Shown here one piece after another: positions 37,103-48,797 of a stretch of 64,000 nt of DNA. Source of the stretch: Dicaeum eximium (Eukaryota > Chordata > Aves > Passeriformes > Dicaeidae); the NCBI GenBank assembly GCA_013396995.1, contig VWZP01008548.1, positions 1,478,593 through 1,542,592 of the forward strand, given 5' to 3'. Position 1 is the first letter of the stretch, and every line of letters begins with the position of its first letter. Position numbers and translations under genes: made by a program. The notes beneath the pieces were generated by a model. The model was not told the origin of the DNA. It worked only from the letters and a program-made list of their open reading frames with translations, and made no database searches.

Positions 37103-39007
37103 AACCCTCTCAAAATCTATATCATTTATCATACTAGCAGTAAACTGATAAGAGGAAAGCAACATATCTTTATTAAGAAGTCCTGTTCCTGCAATTAAAA
37201 GTTCATTTTCACATCTTTGTTAATGAAAAAAAAAAACCTGCTATATTTTCTCAGACTCTATTCCCCGGTCATGATCTCACTGCAAAAGTAAGCAATCACC
37301 AGCAGTTGATGTTAGGTTGTCATCAAAAGCAGGAAGAATCTGTACATTACTTGTTGCCAAAATACGAGATAAACCAGATGCATTTTAATATGATAGATTG
37401 AATTTTTACAAGATAAGGAACAAATCTACTTTATTTTACAGCATTGGTAGGCTCTGTAAAAAAAAAATCAGCAGGAGCTTAAAAATAATGAAGACTCATT
37501 ATTTTACTCATTTGAAAAGCTGTTCAACAGAATACATTTTTATTAGCAAAAAAATAGTTATCCTTTAAAATTGCCTTTTTTATCCTGACAACCAGGTCAG
37601 TAAGTGGTTGGTATTGAAGATCTTTGTAAATGAAAAGTCATTTGCTCTAGTAATTAGACCTAAAATCCCATTGAAGCAAAAAGTGCAAATGTTGGGAGTC
37701 CACAAAGGTAACATTTTTAATTCTATGTGTCTTAAGTGAATAGTGACAAGTCTTACATGAATAGTCACAAGTTTACTTTCATGAAACAGCTATCTGTTGT
37801 TTCACTGGATTTACTAAGAAGGAAAGGTACTAAATTATAAAACTAATTAAACTAGAGGCACATCCATTTGTTCAGCAAAAAAATACATTCAAAAATAGTA
37901 ACCAGATAATGAAAGAATGTGAAAGGTGCTGTACTTTGGCATGTTCAGTTGTTTTGGATGTTTTCTGAGAGTGATTAATTCTTCTTCAAGGTCTCTGACT
38001 AGAACTCTTATGGTAGTATCTCACACAGATTTTTCAGCTCTTGTGCTCTCTCCTTTAGTCTCTCCCTGTCATCCTTTCCTGTTTCATGCTATCAGTTTAA
38101 ATTTAACTTGTTCAGAACTGATTAAATACTAATTTCTTCTTTCCTTTCTTTCTTGCAGCCCTTGTTTCAATCACCTTTTCTTTATGGCCCTGTTCTCCAT
38201 GTCACTTACTTTTCTCTGAGCTTGATGTCAGCCTCAGTGCTACAAATCCTGCCTCAGACCAATAAAATACATATTTCCAGTCTCAATTTGACAGATAATT
38301 TTTTTCTTTTTCTTTATTTATTTAAGCATCCTTTCTTTTTACTAGTTATTAAATCATACTTCTTGACATTTTCAATATTTTTGAAAATGTTAATGTTTAT
38401 AAGACTAAGTATAATCCTCCAACAATGGCTAATTGCCTAGGTTGGTTCATATTTTCCTTAATGATTTGGATTGTGTCAATGACCTGCCAATTATATTTTA
38501 TTGAGTTAAGGCAAACCACAGAGAGACAGGGAATAAATCATATTTAATGTATATTTTGGATAGAACAAAAATAATGGTCTCAAAACACAGCCCAATGCAC
38601 ACAAAATAAGCATTAATGAACACATTTTTGAATTTTAAATGTAAAAATGCAAAGAGTAAGTTGTCTGGCTAGGTTATGAAATATCCAGCAGTGGAGTTTT
38701 TAGAAAAGCTTCACAAATATTTTTATGAAATATAGATAGTTGATGCAGGAATATAATTTCAGAAAAAGAAATTAATACATGAATTTTCAAGCTTTTAGAC
38801 TCGCTTTACTTTTAGCCTGCTTTTCTACTCTTCTGGCACATGTGTCATAATTAATCCCCTTAGTTCATTTTTTCTACACCCTTCATTTCTCTCAGAACTA
38901 AGATATTTTTCTTTTCCTTTCTACCAACACATAACAAGAAGTAATCTCTAGTTATGGGACACTCAGGCAATATTCAATATGCTGTGCTCTTGCTTCTCTC
39001 TCCTACA
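37102..39007. other. AT-rich non-coding DNA
   Basis: No recognisable gene or transposon. The interval 37920-38440 is pyrimidine-rich and carries open frames of 68 and 95 codons rich in Phe, Leu and Ser, as expected from T-rich DNA. Confidence 0.6.
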
Positions 39008-39190
39008 TGGTGAGGCACGGGAACAGGTTTCCCAGAGAGGCTGTGGATGCCCCATCCCTGGCAGTGCTCAAGGCCAGGATGGATGGGGCTTGAGCAGCCT
39101 GGTCTAGAAAGGTGTCCCAGCCCACAGCAGGGCAGTTGGAACTAGGTGACCTTTAAAGTCCCTTCCAACCCAAGCAATTTTATGATTGTG
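39008..39190 (+). mobile_element. CR1 LINE 3' end
   Basis: A plus-strand CR1 3' untranslated region. It reads 'ggtgaggcacgggaacagg', 'tttcccagagaggctgtgg', 'atgccccatccctggcagt', 'ggatggggcttgagcagcc', 'tggaactaggtgaccttta' and 'cccttccaacccaagcaat', and ends in a decayed terminal repeat ('ttttatgattgtg'). It is heavily 5'-truncated and carries no coding sequence. Its match to the remembered CR1 consensus is the closest in the window, which suggests a comparatively young copy. Confidence 0.95.
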
Positions 39191-39616
39191 GTCTGATTGC
39201 ATGTCATAACCCTTTCTGGTTTTTATTTTGCTTTTCCCCCTTTCTGACCTGAAGAACTTCATGCTGTTGCTGTTTTCCAACCAAATAACAACTTAGAATT
39301 GTAACACACGTGTGACACCAGTTAAGTTTTTCCTGTGGTCGGTCCAAAAAGTATTGTTTACAAGAGTTATTATGCGTTAAAATACACCTTCCCTTTGTTG
39401 CTTAAACTTTGTTGTTTCTTGTTATTTTTAAACATTTATTTTTAATAAAACAGAGTAAAAATTTTTGTGCAGCCTCCCTGTAGCTAATAAAACTACCTGT
39501 AAGCTACGTTACATTCTAGAAAGGGGAACAGATAGGAGAAAGTATTCCCAGTAGATAAAATGAAGAGAAAAATAAACATCTGAGAATGATCATTCAACCC
39601 TTGTGTTACGTTGAAA
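39191..39616. other. AT-rich non-coding DNA
   Basis: Nothing recognisable lies between the CR1 tail and the minisatellite. Confidence 0.6.
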
Positions 39617-39675
39617 GTATTGTAGTGTATTGTAGAGTATTGTAGAGTAGTAAAATAGTATGAGAGTATTGTAGA
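39617..39675. repeat. GTATTGTAGA minisatellite
   Basis: A 10-bp unit (GTATTGTAGT/A) is repeated three times head to tail from 39617. After two decayed units (gtagtaaaat, agtatgagag) it is clean again at 39666-39675. It is a short, partly decayed tandem array. Confidence 0.85.
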
Positions 39676-40574
39676 TTTTACAAAAATATTCCCTCCCTGT
39701 AGGCAACACCCTTGAATGCTAGGAAATGCTGCCTGATGAACAGTGTCATACAGCAGGCAGTACAATTGAGCTAAGGTAGGCTGATGCAGAGAGAGAGAGT
39801 AACAGCCTTGTTAAGTATTAGAGTGTTTGTGCTTTCTGTATTTTCTGTAATGAAATCAAACCTTGGGCTTTATCATCTATCATAACAGATTGTATTATTT
39901 ATAACTAGAGTGATCTGGATATGTTTCCCACATAATTTGAAAAATTTACCTTGAAATGTTGCCTTCTATATGATTTGCAAGTTTACAGATATTAGCTACT
40001 CCGGGTTTCCTTGGTGAATTGTAAGTAGAGATGAACTGTGCTCTGTGACTTTGTTTTGAACACTGAAAACTTGCAAGATGTCTTGTGGTTTATTCCTGAA
40101 GTGACTATGTAATATGTTCTTATTAAGCTTCTGTAAAAACAGATGGTGTCTTTGAGTCAGGATCCTCTGAGAACATTTTATAACCTATCTGCAAAGTGCA
40201 CTAGTGTTTTTATCTAGCTGTAATACTTTGCTGCTTCTTTTATCTTTTATCCTATTAAATACCCCAGACGAAATAGGATGACTATTATGATACTAACGTA
40301 TCTGTAAAAACAGACACTGCAATGAAATGTGTATTAATGTGTTGGCAAGGCTGTGAAAGTCTCAAAGTGGCCCACATGATCAGGATTTAAAGTTTAGTTG
40401 CCTATATTACAACCTACACCCACAGAGCATCCTCAGCAAGACAATTGCATTCACTGAGTCACCTAGAGAAAAAGTATTTGTGAAGGATAGTCTGTAATTT
40501 CATTTATCCATTTGTACAAGGTGCTGTTAAACTCCTTGAATGTTATACTCTCACTGTATAGAAGTGGTTTTACT
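39676..40574. other. AT-rich non-coding DNA
   Basis: No recognisable gene or transposon. Confidence 0.65.
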
Positions 40575-40614
40575 GGGGTTTTTTTGGGGTTTTTTGTTTT
40601 TTTTTTTTTTTTTT
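40575..40614. repeat. G4/T-run low-complexity tract
   Basis: Two GGGG blocks (40575-40578, 40586-40589) separated by T7, then T6, a single G and an 18-base T run (40597-40614). Low-complexity sequence. Two G4 runs are too few for a standard intramolecular quadruplex. Confidence 0.85.
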
Positions 40615-41753
40615 AAGACAGTAAAAACAAATTAAAGGATTTCCTTGAAAAAGGGAGAGTTAACAAGGGGAATACAGGGTAAAACAATGAGTATGGTGTG
40701 CTCACCAAGCATTTAAATAGCAAAATTCTGTGAGATTAAAAATAGATTAGAAACCCTTTAAAAGTACTAGTGTTTTGACAGTTGTTTAAAAGGTATTTGA
40801 CATTTAAATCAAGAATCTTTTTTTTTTCTTTCCTGGCATAATTTCAAACAAAGAGCCTAAAGGCAGCCTCTTATTCTTTTGAGGGTATCTACATTATACA
40901 CAAAATAAGAATTGACCAATAATGTCTATGAGGCTCAGTGATTAAAAATATAAAATTACAAACCCTTCACCAAATCCGTAATGTTGTTAAAGTTATTTTA
41001 AAGTGTTAACTTCTTATGGGTAAAATGACTAAGTAAATTGAATAGATTCTCTTCCAGAATCTGAATTTCCTGCCAAGAACTATGAAACAAACACATTTAT
41101 GAAAACACTACATTTTACTCATGAGAAAACTCCAAACTTACATAATAAATGTTACCAGTTCTTTCTCTTTCCTAGGAACTATGTAAAATTTAAAGGTCTA
41201 CTGGTTTGTGTTAGCTGAAGATGCTTTTAAAAATGTAATTTTTTTTTTGTGTATACAGAAGAGATTTTCAGTATCAAACTCCTTTCTCTTATAACTTTCT
41301 GTACTGTCTTGAAAACAAATAAACACTGAAATCACTCACTGAGCAAGTCTTTATAAACTTTGAAAAGAAATCAAATGCAGTGTCAAGGTAAGCATTGCAA
41401 AGGAAATTCAATACTTACACAACTTTTTCTGATATTGTATCTCACTTATTCATGCTTTTCAAGTATCAGGAGACTCAGGAAAGCAATAATCTTCAATTTT
41501 AAAATATGTTCCACCCCTGAGGTATTAAACATCAAGTTATGACTTTTTTCTAGGAGTTTTGTTTGGTGGCTTTGTTTGGTAGCTTATGAGCTGAGCAGAC
41601 TAACGTTTGTGAAAGAAGTTGGTACATCACAAATGGCTTTCTTCCCTTTGGTTTTCCTGGGTGGTCCAAACTAATGGATCCCATAGCTCTTGGTCCTTCT
41701 CTGCGGAAAAAACCCTCATCATTCTAAAGGTGTTATTTTGCTTCAGAAATTGT
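40615..41753. other. AT-rich non-coding DNA
   Basis: No recognisable gene or transposon. Confidence 0.65.
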
Positions 41754-41786
41754 AATAAAATAAATAGATAAATAAATAAATAAAAA
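41754..41786. repeat. (AAAT)n microsatellite
   Basis: About seven AAAT-type tetramers with one GATA interruption. Confidence 0.85.
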
Positions 41787-42660
41787 CATTTGAGATCAGT
41801 GCCCCCAAAATCTGTAAGCCCAGTTCATATTTCTAATATATCTATGAGAAGTGAGACAATCAGGAAGTAGATCAGGAAGGTTAAATAAGATGCAAATCCA
41901 CAGTCTTGCAAACTACCTTCTATTTCATTTGACTATGATAGATGTTAAAATGTTCACAAATAATCCATAGACAGAAAGCTCAAGTGTTGAAATAGGACTT
42001 TATCTAAATGACAACTGTGGGATTAGATCACATTGCCTTGCATATTAAAAAGTATTAGCTGCAATTTGGGAAGCAAACTGTTAGCCACTACAACGTGGAT
42101 TTTCTTTTCTTTTAGGGAGAGGGGGTTTGTCAATATTGTGGAGCATGCACAGAAAACATCTCAGCTTCATACAATTTTATTTCCCTCCCACATATTCAAA
42201 TGCAATTTTTGCATGGTATATCAGGCTCTCTACCATTTAATTTGCAAACAGGGTAGCTAAAACCAAAAATAAAATTTGATGTAATAAGACAAAAGCAGTT
42301 TTATTTGTCTTAATTGCTACTGCCATCCATTTTAGAACTGGAAGGTGATTGCACTTTGGTGATACTTTGCGATCAGACAATTTTCATAAAGCTTTTTACA
42401 ACCATTTGTAGCCCAGTAAACAATTTTTCATTTTGACCAGTAATGGAATGGACATACAAAAAATGATACAGAAATAGCCTACAGGGAAGATACATGGATT
42501 GATTTTAGCCTGATTTTATTTTAAATAGAACAGTCCTACTTGAACAGGTACAGATAGAGTTTTTCTCCTGCCCATTCCACATTATTACCTGATAATTATA
42601 GTCTGCTCCCTTGATCAGTTTTTGCACATTGAGGATCTGAGGGAGGTGTTTATTTCTCCT
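41787..42660. other. AT-rich non-coding DNA
   Basis: No recognisable gene or transposon. Confidence 0.6.
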
Positions 42661-43260
42661 TGTCATGGTTTGAGACCAAATGACATTAAGGAAGCTAAAT
42701 GGACTTGGATACCAAAGCAATTAAATCACAGATAAATTAAATTTTACAAATGTTACTTTTCTGTGCAGTGAAGCAGATGGTGCAGGGAGGGAAAGGAGTC
42801 AGGCACTTTAATGCGAGATTTTTTTATGTGGTTTTCCTGTCCTTCAGGAGAGATAGCACAGTCCTGGAGAAAGTTTGGACAGGTGAGTGTTGCAGTACCA
42901 GCCACACTTGGCATAATCCTGGTCATAGGTCCGGACCACAGGGTCCATTGGGGTCTTTTCTGTTCCTTGTATTCTCTGTGACTTACAGAGATGTTCTTGG
43001 ATTCTGGTGCAGGATTGCAGGCTTTCCTTACACAGAGTGTTTTTCAGAAATTCTTGTCTATCCCAGTATTCTTATGTGTCCTTATTTATAGGGAAGTCAC
43101 TTCCAGATTTATTGTTTCTGTTGTTGAGAATCACAGCCTACTTCTCACAGTCTCTGAGGCTTTGCACTTCTTGGTTATCAGCAGGTTGTTTCTATAGCTT
43201 GGCTATCCTCTTCCTTGAGCTAGCTTGTCATTTGGGACAAGTGGTTGATCACCTTTAATC
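42661..43260 (+). mobile_element. Possible LTR-like element
   Basis: The left edge reads TGTCATGGTTTGAG, the type of start seen in many avian ERVL-class LTRs. The first 70 bases are repeated in diverged form at 51902-51968, which shows this is dispersed sequence. Inside is a GC-richer part (about 42770-42960) with unusual CpG, including the palindrome GGTCCGGACC at 42928-42937. No clear polyadenylation signal or CA end was identified, and the right boundary is arbitrary. The longest plus-strand frame in the block (42750-43091, 113 codons) has no recognisable product. The assignment is tentative. Confidence 0.35.
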
Positions 43261-43489
43261 TTCTACTTACCTTCCTTGTAAAGTTCATGGGCTTATGCCA
43301 AGATCTGTTCTAACTAGGACCCAAGTCATGCCAAGTGCTATTCTCCTCAACACTAGACTTCTAGACTTACAACACAGAAACAGTTTTTCCATTTTTTCCT
43401 TCAATTTCCACTGATTGTGAAAGATAGAAAGTGTAGAAAGGAGAACAAAACAACTAATGTGCAATCATCCCAACTTCAGTCCTTTAAAT
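43261..43489. other. Non-coding DNA between two repeat blocks
   Basis: Nothing was recognised; it may belong to either neighbour. Confidence 0.4.
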
Positions 43490-43950
43490 GATTATGAAGA
43501 AAGTCCTCATGGAAATTATTTCTACGCATCTTGTGGAAAATAAGGTGATTGGAAACAGTCAACATGAGGTTTTAGCAAGTGCAAATTGTCCCTGACTATC
43601 CTGATTGCTATTCAAGATTAAATGATTGGTTGTAAAAAGAGGATAACAATGGGTATTGTTTGCCTAAATTTATGAAGTTTTTGGGTTTGATTTTCTACAT
43701 CATCCTTGTATTTAAACTGGGGAAATATGCACAAGATGTGTACACTGGGAAAAAAGGACAGAGTTGCTGGACTGCCAAATGTAAAAGGTAACATTCAACA
43801 CTTTGAAGCCCAGGAGGCAGGTAGTTACGAAAGGTATTCCTCTGGGCTTCATACTTATCTTGTTTAATGTGTTCAGCAATCTATGCAACAGGATCAAATA
43901 CATTGCTAACAACCTCATGAAGGGTTTTGAAACTTGGGCGGATAGTTATT
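43490..43950 (+). mobile_element. CR1 LINE reverse-transcriptase remnant
   Basis: Old, decayed plus-strand CR1 sequence from the reverse-transcriptase part of ORF2. Consensus-like segments appear in the right order: 'gaagaaagtcctcatggaa', 'gtgattggaaacagtcaac', 'caaattgtccctgac', 'catccttgtatttaaactg', 'ttcctctgggcttcatact' and 'tttaatgtgttcagcaatc'. The last of these lies just before the catalytic-domain region (the CR1 'LFNIFINDID' segment). All frames are interrupted. A short opposite-strand frame (complement 43712-43918) is incidental. It has neither a 3' tail nor a 5' end, so it was truncated on both sides or broken by later deletions. Confidence 0.75.
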
Positions 43951-45199
43951 AGCTGGAGGTCAGGGTTGCTATGCTGAAGTTTCTCAATGTACTACAGGAA
44001 TGGGACAAGAATCTAAAAAAATGAAATGACAGCAAACAATGTCCAATTCATTATTTCATTCACATTGTGGAAGACAATGCTATAAGAAACCAGTTCTGGT
44101 GCTGGATAGCGAATTCAGTTCTAAATCTTGGCTACAAATGTCATTGAGCTATGAGACTAATTACAACTTCCTGAGAATTACCACCCCTCCTCCCAAGTTA
44201 AGGAAAGATCTTTGTACCCCTACTTATGCTTAGGACAGTAACCACAGTTACACCTACTGATTTCAGTGAGTCAGGTAATTTTAGAGGATGCCAGTTCAGG
44301 GGTTTATTTTATTGAACTAGTTCTGATTTTTCTTTTATTTGTACCTCAATCACAGATCAGAGCTCTATTGTACAGGGCACTGTAAAGACAAGTAATCAAA
44401 AAGCAAGCTTCTGTTCCATATAGTTCCCAACCTAGATATTAGTAAAAATGTACCATAGAGATGAAGCAGAAAATGGAGTAAAGAGAGTAAGGTAATAATA
44501 ATCAGCTATCTTATTAATCAATCCTGAATTGATTTCTGCACAGCCACGCCCAAGAAGGGTATTGGATATTTTCACATGGATTATCCTGCTCAGTGATGTT
44601 CAAGATATGTCCCTGGGTGCAGTACAGGAATCCCTTTCGGAATATAGGAATATAGGAATATCCCTACAGGATAGAGGAAGAAGTAACATGTGGTTCTCCT
44701 TAGTTCACTGATGAGTTATCTAATCAGTAGAATATTTAATTCAATGCATTTTCATTATGTATCTTGCCTGACATTTTGCAGTTTGTTGTACCTTCCTCTT
44801 TCCTCCACACCCCTTTTTTGGGGGAGGCCAAATTGTACACTTAATCTTTCTAAGCATAACATTGCAGGCAAGTTCTTCTTCAGAGTTCAGGTGCTTTTGT
44901 CAGATGTAACATATTCACCTGCATGAAATTATGTGGATCCCAGATATGTAACAGACTCCATCCTTTCATTGCCAAGTTAAAAATTTAGGTGTAGAGTTTT
45001 ATATCTATTCTATCTTATACATTTTTCATTTTCTATTTAACAAAGGGAACCTAAGATGGGTTTTTGAACATGATTGTTTTATTTCTTAGCTTTAAGGTAT
45101 TCCAAAACTATCCCAACTTCTGTTTCGAAGAATGTCTTAGAAAGCATCATGTTGTACTGCTAGTACAAATAATGTAATCTGTTGTTTGATTTATTCTAA
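43951..45199. other. AT-rich non-coding DNA with a small repeat
   Basis: No gene was recognised. A three-copy GGAATATA repeat lies at 44639-44660. Confidence 0.6.
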
Positions 45200-45409
45200 A
45201 AGTTTGATGTTTCCAAAGATGAAGAATTTGGAATTGCACCAAGCAAAATTCTTCAGGAAATACCCCAAATATTTGACCAAACAATTGAACAACAGAAGCA
45301 TATCTGAATTGCAAGATGTGATGGACAATACAAGTTTGCAAAAGAAAGACTGCAAAAAGAAATTAATAGTCCTCTTTTGACTGTGTATATAGTAAATCAT
45401 CTACAGTAA
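45200..45409 (+). other. Protein-like frame with one stop, unassigned
   Basis: From the stop at 45197-45199 to the stop at 45407-45409 the frame has 69 sense positions interrupted once, by TGA at 45305-45307. Both halves read like ordinary protein (for example FDVSKDEEFGIAPSKIL before the break and YKFAKERLQKEINSPLL after it). No family was recognised. A frame with one stop over this length is expected several times by chance here, and purine-rich sequence favours Lys/Glu-rich translations. It could be a relic of a processed pseudogene or random. Confidence 0.12.
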
Positions 45410-47644
45410 TGAAACAACATGAAACTCGCCACTTAGTTTTTCAGGGGAAAATGAACTATATGCAATTAACAAATGTTACGATTGTTTTGGTTTTAATCAG
45501 AAGTGAAATTAATCATTTCACATTGAAATTCCCATTCTCTGACCGAAGCACTAGTTTTCAGGATGCTCACTACTGCATTGCCTGACTAACAGTGCAAAAA
45601 GAAAGTTAGTTATATGATGACCTACAATAGCCTGTGTGATCAACAGGGAGCTCATTAATGCTAAACAACATAAATTTAGTATTATCTTCCATTTCCCTCT
45701 GCTTCTTTCACATCTGTGTTACTTAGGGAACTGTGATCCATGTAGGATTCACAGATGTATGCCTTTCATCCAGATGGGAACTAAATGAGCTGCTATAAAA
45801 GGAGGAGCATGACCACCCCTTTCATTTAAAGGGAGGCTGATTTAGGGTATCTTTCTGATTTCTAAGACTGGATCAGTAAAGAGGAGTTTCACACAGGATA
45901 TGCCATACCACATTCCACTTAAAAGAGTTTCAATCTGCAATAATCACAATCTCAAAATAGGGCATTCTCCTGACTATAATGTCCTTGCAAAAAAGAAAAG
46001 TTAGCAGAAGGAACTATTACTTTTTTTCTTTTCCAGAGCTTTGTTGTCTGTAATACAGCTTAGTCAAGATTGAAGATTTGAGATGTAACTGATGTGAACT
46101 AGATTTTATCCGTGGCATTTTAAAAACTGAAGTATGGAGTTTACTGGTAATGGAAATTAGGAAAGGAAAAAAAAAATGCACCACAGGTCAAGAAATACTA
46201 TGTATTCTAGTAAGAAACAATAATACCCATTGCTAGCATAATAGAAATCCAGAAATGTTTGTCATATTTCAAAGCTTAAATCAGCATAAAATAGAATGAA
46301 ACTTAGCATGAGATTCAAATTGCATAGATAAAATTAAATTAAATCTAAACTGGCAAGAGAGAAGTTAAGATAATTCTTCTTGCTTCCAACAGAAGATACT
46401 AGATCCTTTCTTTTCCCTGTAGGCCTTAAAATTCTCTGTGATGTTGTTAACCTTGAACTTATTGCATTTATGGTCTTTGGATAGGGAGATTTAAAACAGA
46501 TTCAGAGGAGTGACGTGAATTGTGCAGCCTCATAAAACTATTTTCATGGAACAAGCAGAAATATGCGTGCATCCCAGAATAAGTGCTGTCTAAACCAGTG
46601 AGTCATGTTAAATAGTACAGTCTCCTGTGCAATTATCTATGTGGTTCCAACAGCATTTATAATTACATTTGTACTAACACAACAAAAATAACATGGCTAC
46701 ACAGATTTCAAGCCTGAATCAGCCCACATCCACCTCTTGTGTGGGAGGGGGAAATGTGCAATGTGCTTTCACTGTTTGTTGCCATGTGAAACATGGAAGA
46801 TGAATTCACGTTTCCGACAGAACAAACCTGAGGGCTTCCAAGGTCTCAAAGTGCTGCACTCTTCATTGGACACCATTACTACCAACAACAGCACAATTTG
46901 TAGAATTTAATGCTTATGTGTTTGTCTAATTTTTTAAGGATTTTTCTCCCAGACTCTTTAGAAAATAAAAATGAGGAAGTAGTACCACAGGAACCTGTTC
47001 TATTTTAATTCTACCCCAAAAAACATGATCTTACAAATACTGGTGAGAGCTGTATTCCACAGGCAAATTTCCATCTCAGAAAGATTTCCCCAAACAACCC
47101 TTCGAACATGAGCTCAATAGCAATGGCAAAAAAACATCAGCAGGGATCCTGCACAAATAATTATTATGTAAATAGCTAAAAAAAATTATACAGCTAAGTA
47201 GGTTACAATGTTCAAAATTGTAGAAAACTGTAAGAGCTACCTTTATATAGCATTAATGAGTTCTTTTGCGACATCACATCACAAACTATCTAATGGATGT
47301 AAAGCCTAATGCACAGATGAATGTTATTTAGCTACACAGTTCTAACTCAATTCATACAGTTCTGCATGGCTGTAGATTTTTTTGTTAAAAATCTCTTGAA
47401 AAAATATTCCTAATTTACAAAGAAATGCTTTAATTAACTGGATTAATAAGTGTTTTTAAATGTATTGCTTATTCTGCTGAAAATAAAACATATCAAAAAT
47501 TGTGTCTTTTTGCTGACTTTATATTAATTGCTGTACTCAAGGTCTGCCTCCTTATGCATAGCACTGAGACTTTTATTTTTATGATCTTTTAAGCACCTTA
47601 GTTAGACCATCATGAGAGAGAATGGACTATGACACAAAAAAAAA
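45410..47644. other. AT-rich non-coding DNA
   Basis: No recognisable gene or transposon. Confidence 0.6.
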
Positions 47645-48049
47645 TTGTCCATTTGTGGAGGCACAAAGATGCTTTGCTGAGGCCAGGTTTGGAACTTCCT
47701 GAAGAGAAGGAGCTGAAGAGATGTCACTGCCAGAGGCTACAGACTGGGCTTTGAGGCCAAGAGAGGCAGGCCCTGTTGAGAGGGGATGGTGCCTTTCATC
47801 GTGCCAAATTGCTCTCCCTTACACACAAGCCCCACTCTCCTTCCCCCATCTACTGATGAGAGAGGCAGCTATGATGTCTTTGAAGGTGTCATAAACCATC
47901 AGAGGCCCCTGAAAATCCTCCAAACTGAATTCTGAGGCCATCAAACAGGGGACTACATGTGATCAAAAGACAGTGCAGAACACCCACCTATCCCAGGTAA
48001 GGTGCTTGAACATTTACACCTGAACCTCAGTGTGTATCAACCCACCAAA

Positions 48050-48088
48050 TTGATCCTCATTGAAATCACAAGATTTCATTTCCTTTCC
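48050..48088 (+). repeat. Direct repeat, copy 1 (39 bp)
   Basis: Identical to 48470-48508. The shared unit starts TTGATCCTCATTG and ends TTTCATTTCCTTTCC. The copies are 420 bp apart. A degenerate third relative ('acctcactgaagttgcaaa') starts at about 48290. Confidence 0.9.
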
Positions 48089-48130
48089 CAAAAGAAAATT
48101 CTTCCTTTTGGGAAGGGAAATGAAATCTTG
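48069..48130. repeat. Hairpin with 26-bp arms
   Basis: The left arm 48069-48094 and right arm 48105-48130 are reverse complements at 25 of 26 positions, with a 10-base loop (48095-48104). The single exception would be a G-U pair in RNA. The left arm overlaps the end of direct-repeat copy 1. The perfection of the arms suggests a recent inverted duplication or selection for structure. Confidence 0.92.
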
Positions 48131-48469
48131 CAAACTGAAAAGAAAGCTTTACAAACACTCTGGAAAGGAGATATGATCAAATAAAATGCAATTGAAAAAA
48201 AAAAGAAATTTTGGAAATTTCCAGACTACAAAGACATGGACTGGGATCACATGTGGTGCAGTGAAAAGGACCGAAAGTATCCAAAACTAACCTCACTGAA
48301 GTTGCAAAATCAGGGGGAAAACACCAAACAAGAAGACAGAAAAGACAAGAGAAGAACTGTATGAAATGACATGAATGCTGAAAAATAAAAAAAATCTTCC
48401 CTGAAGGCAAAACCATCTAAAGGCATGGGATGCCATGAAGTGCAGGGATATGCACCAAAGCTTGCCCAT

Positions 48470-48508
48470 TTGATCCTCATTGAAATCACAAGATTTCATT
48501 TCCTTTCC
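48470..48508 (+). repeat. Direct repeat, copy 2 (39 bp)
   Basis: Identical to 48050-48088. Here too the repeat runs into a hairpin, but a different one: ATTTCCTTTC (48498-48507) pairs with GAAAGGAAAT (48510-48519) around a two-base centre. Confidence 0.9.
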
Positions 48509-48791
48509 TGAAAGGAAATACAATGCCCACTAGTCTTTTTATTTTATGCAGTGATCCTTCGATCCTCACTCTGACCTATGGTAACAATCAATGGCACTCA
48601 CTGTAGATCCAGGGATGGTGATTTTGTATGTTTCTACTCTTACACTTCTTTTTTCTTTCTTCCTTTCTTTTTCCTTATACATTTCCTTAAAGAGGGTGAT
48701 AGTTTTATGCTTTCATATTGCCATATTACTATATTTAATTATAACCAAAATGGCTATATATCTGCTTTTCTTTGCAATCAAATTGTTCTAA

Positions 48792-48797
48792 AATAAA
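48792..48797 (+). promoter_or_regulatory. Candidate LTR polyadenylation signal
   Basis: AATAAA sits just ahead of the U5-like tail of the LTR-like block. The position is right for a retroviral polyadenylation signal; use is unknown. Confidence 0.4.

Noticed and set aside
40575..40614. G-quadruplex
   Set aside because: Only two G4 runs are present; four are needed for a standard intramolecular structure.
42750..43091. 113-codon plus-strand open frame as a gene
   Set aside because: The product is unrecognised, it lies in a probable LTR-like block, and its length is within chance expectation for AT-rich DNA of this size.
48177..48523. Overlapping minus-strand frames rich in Phe and Leu as a membrane protein
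   Set aside because: They are the reverse reading of an A-rich part of a plus-strand LTR-like block; the hydrophobicity is a composition effect.
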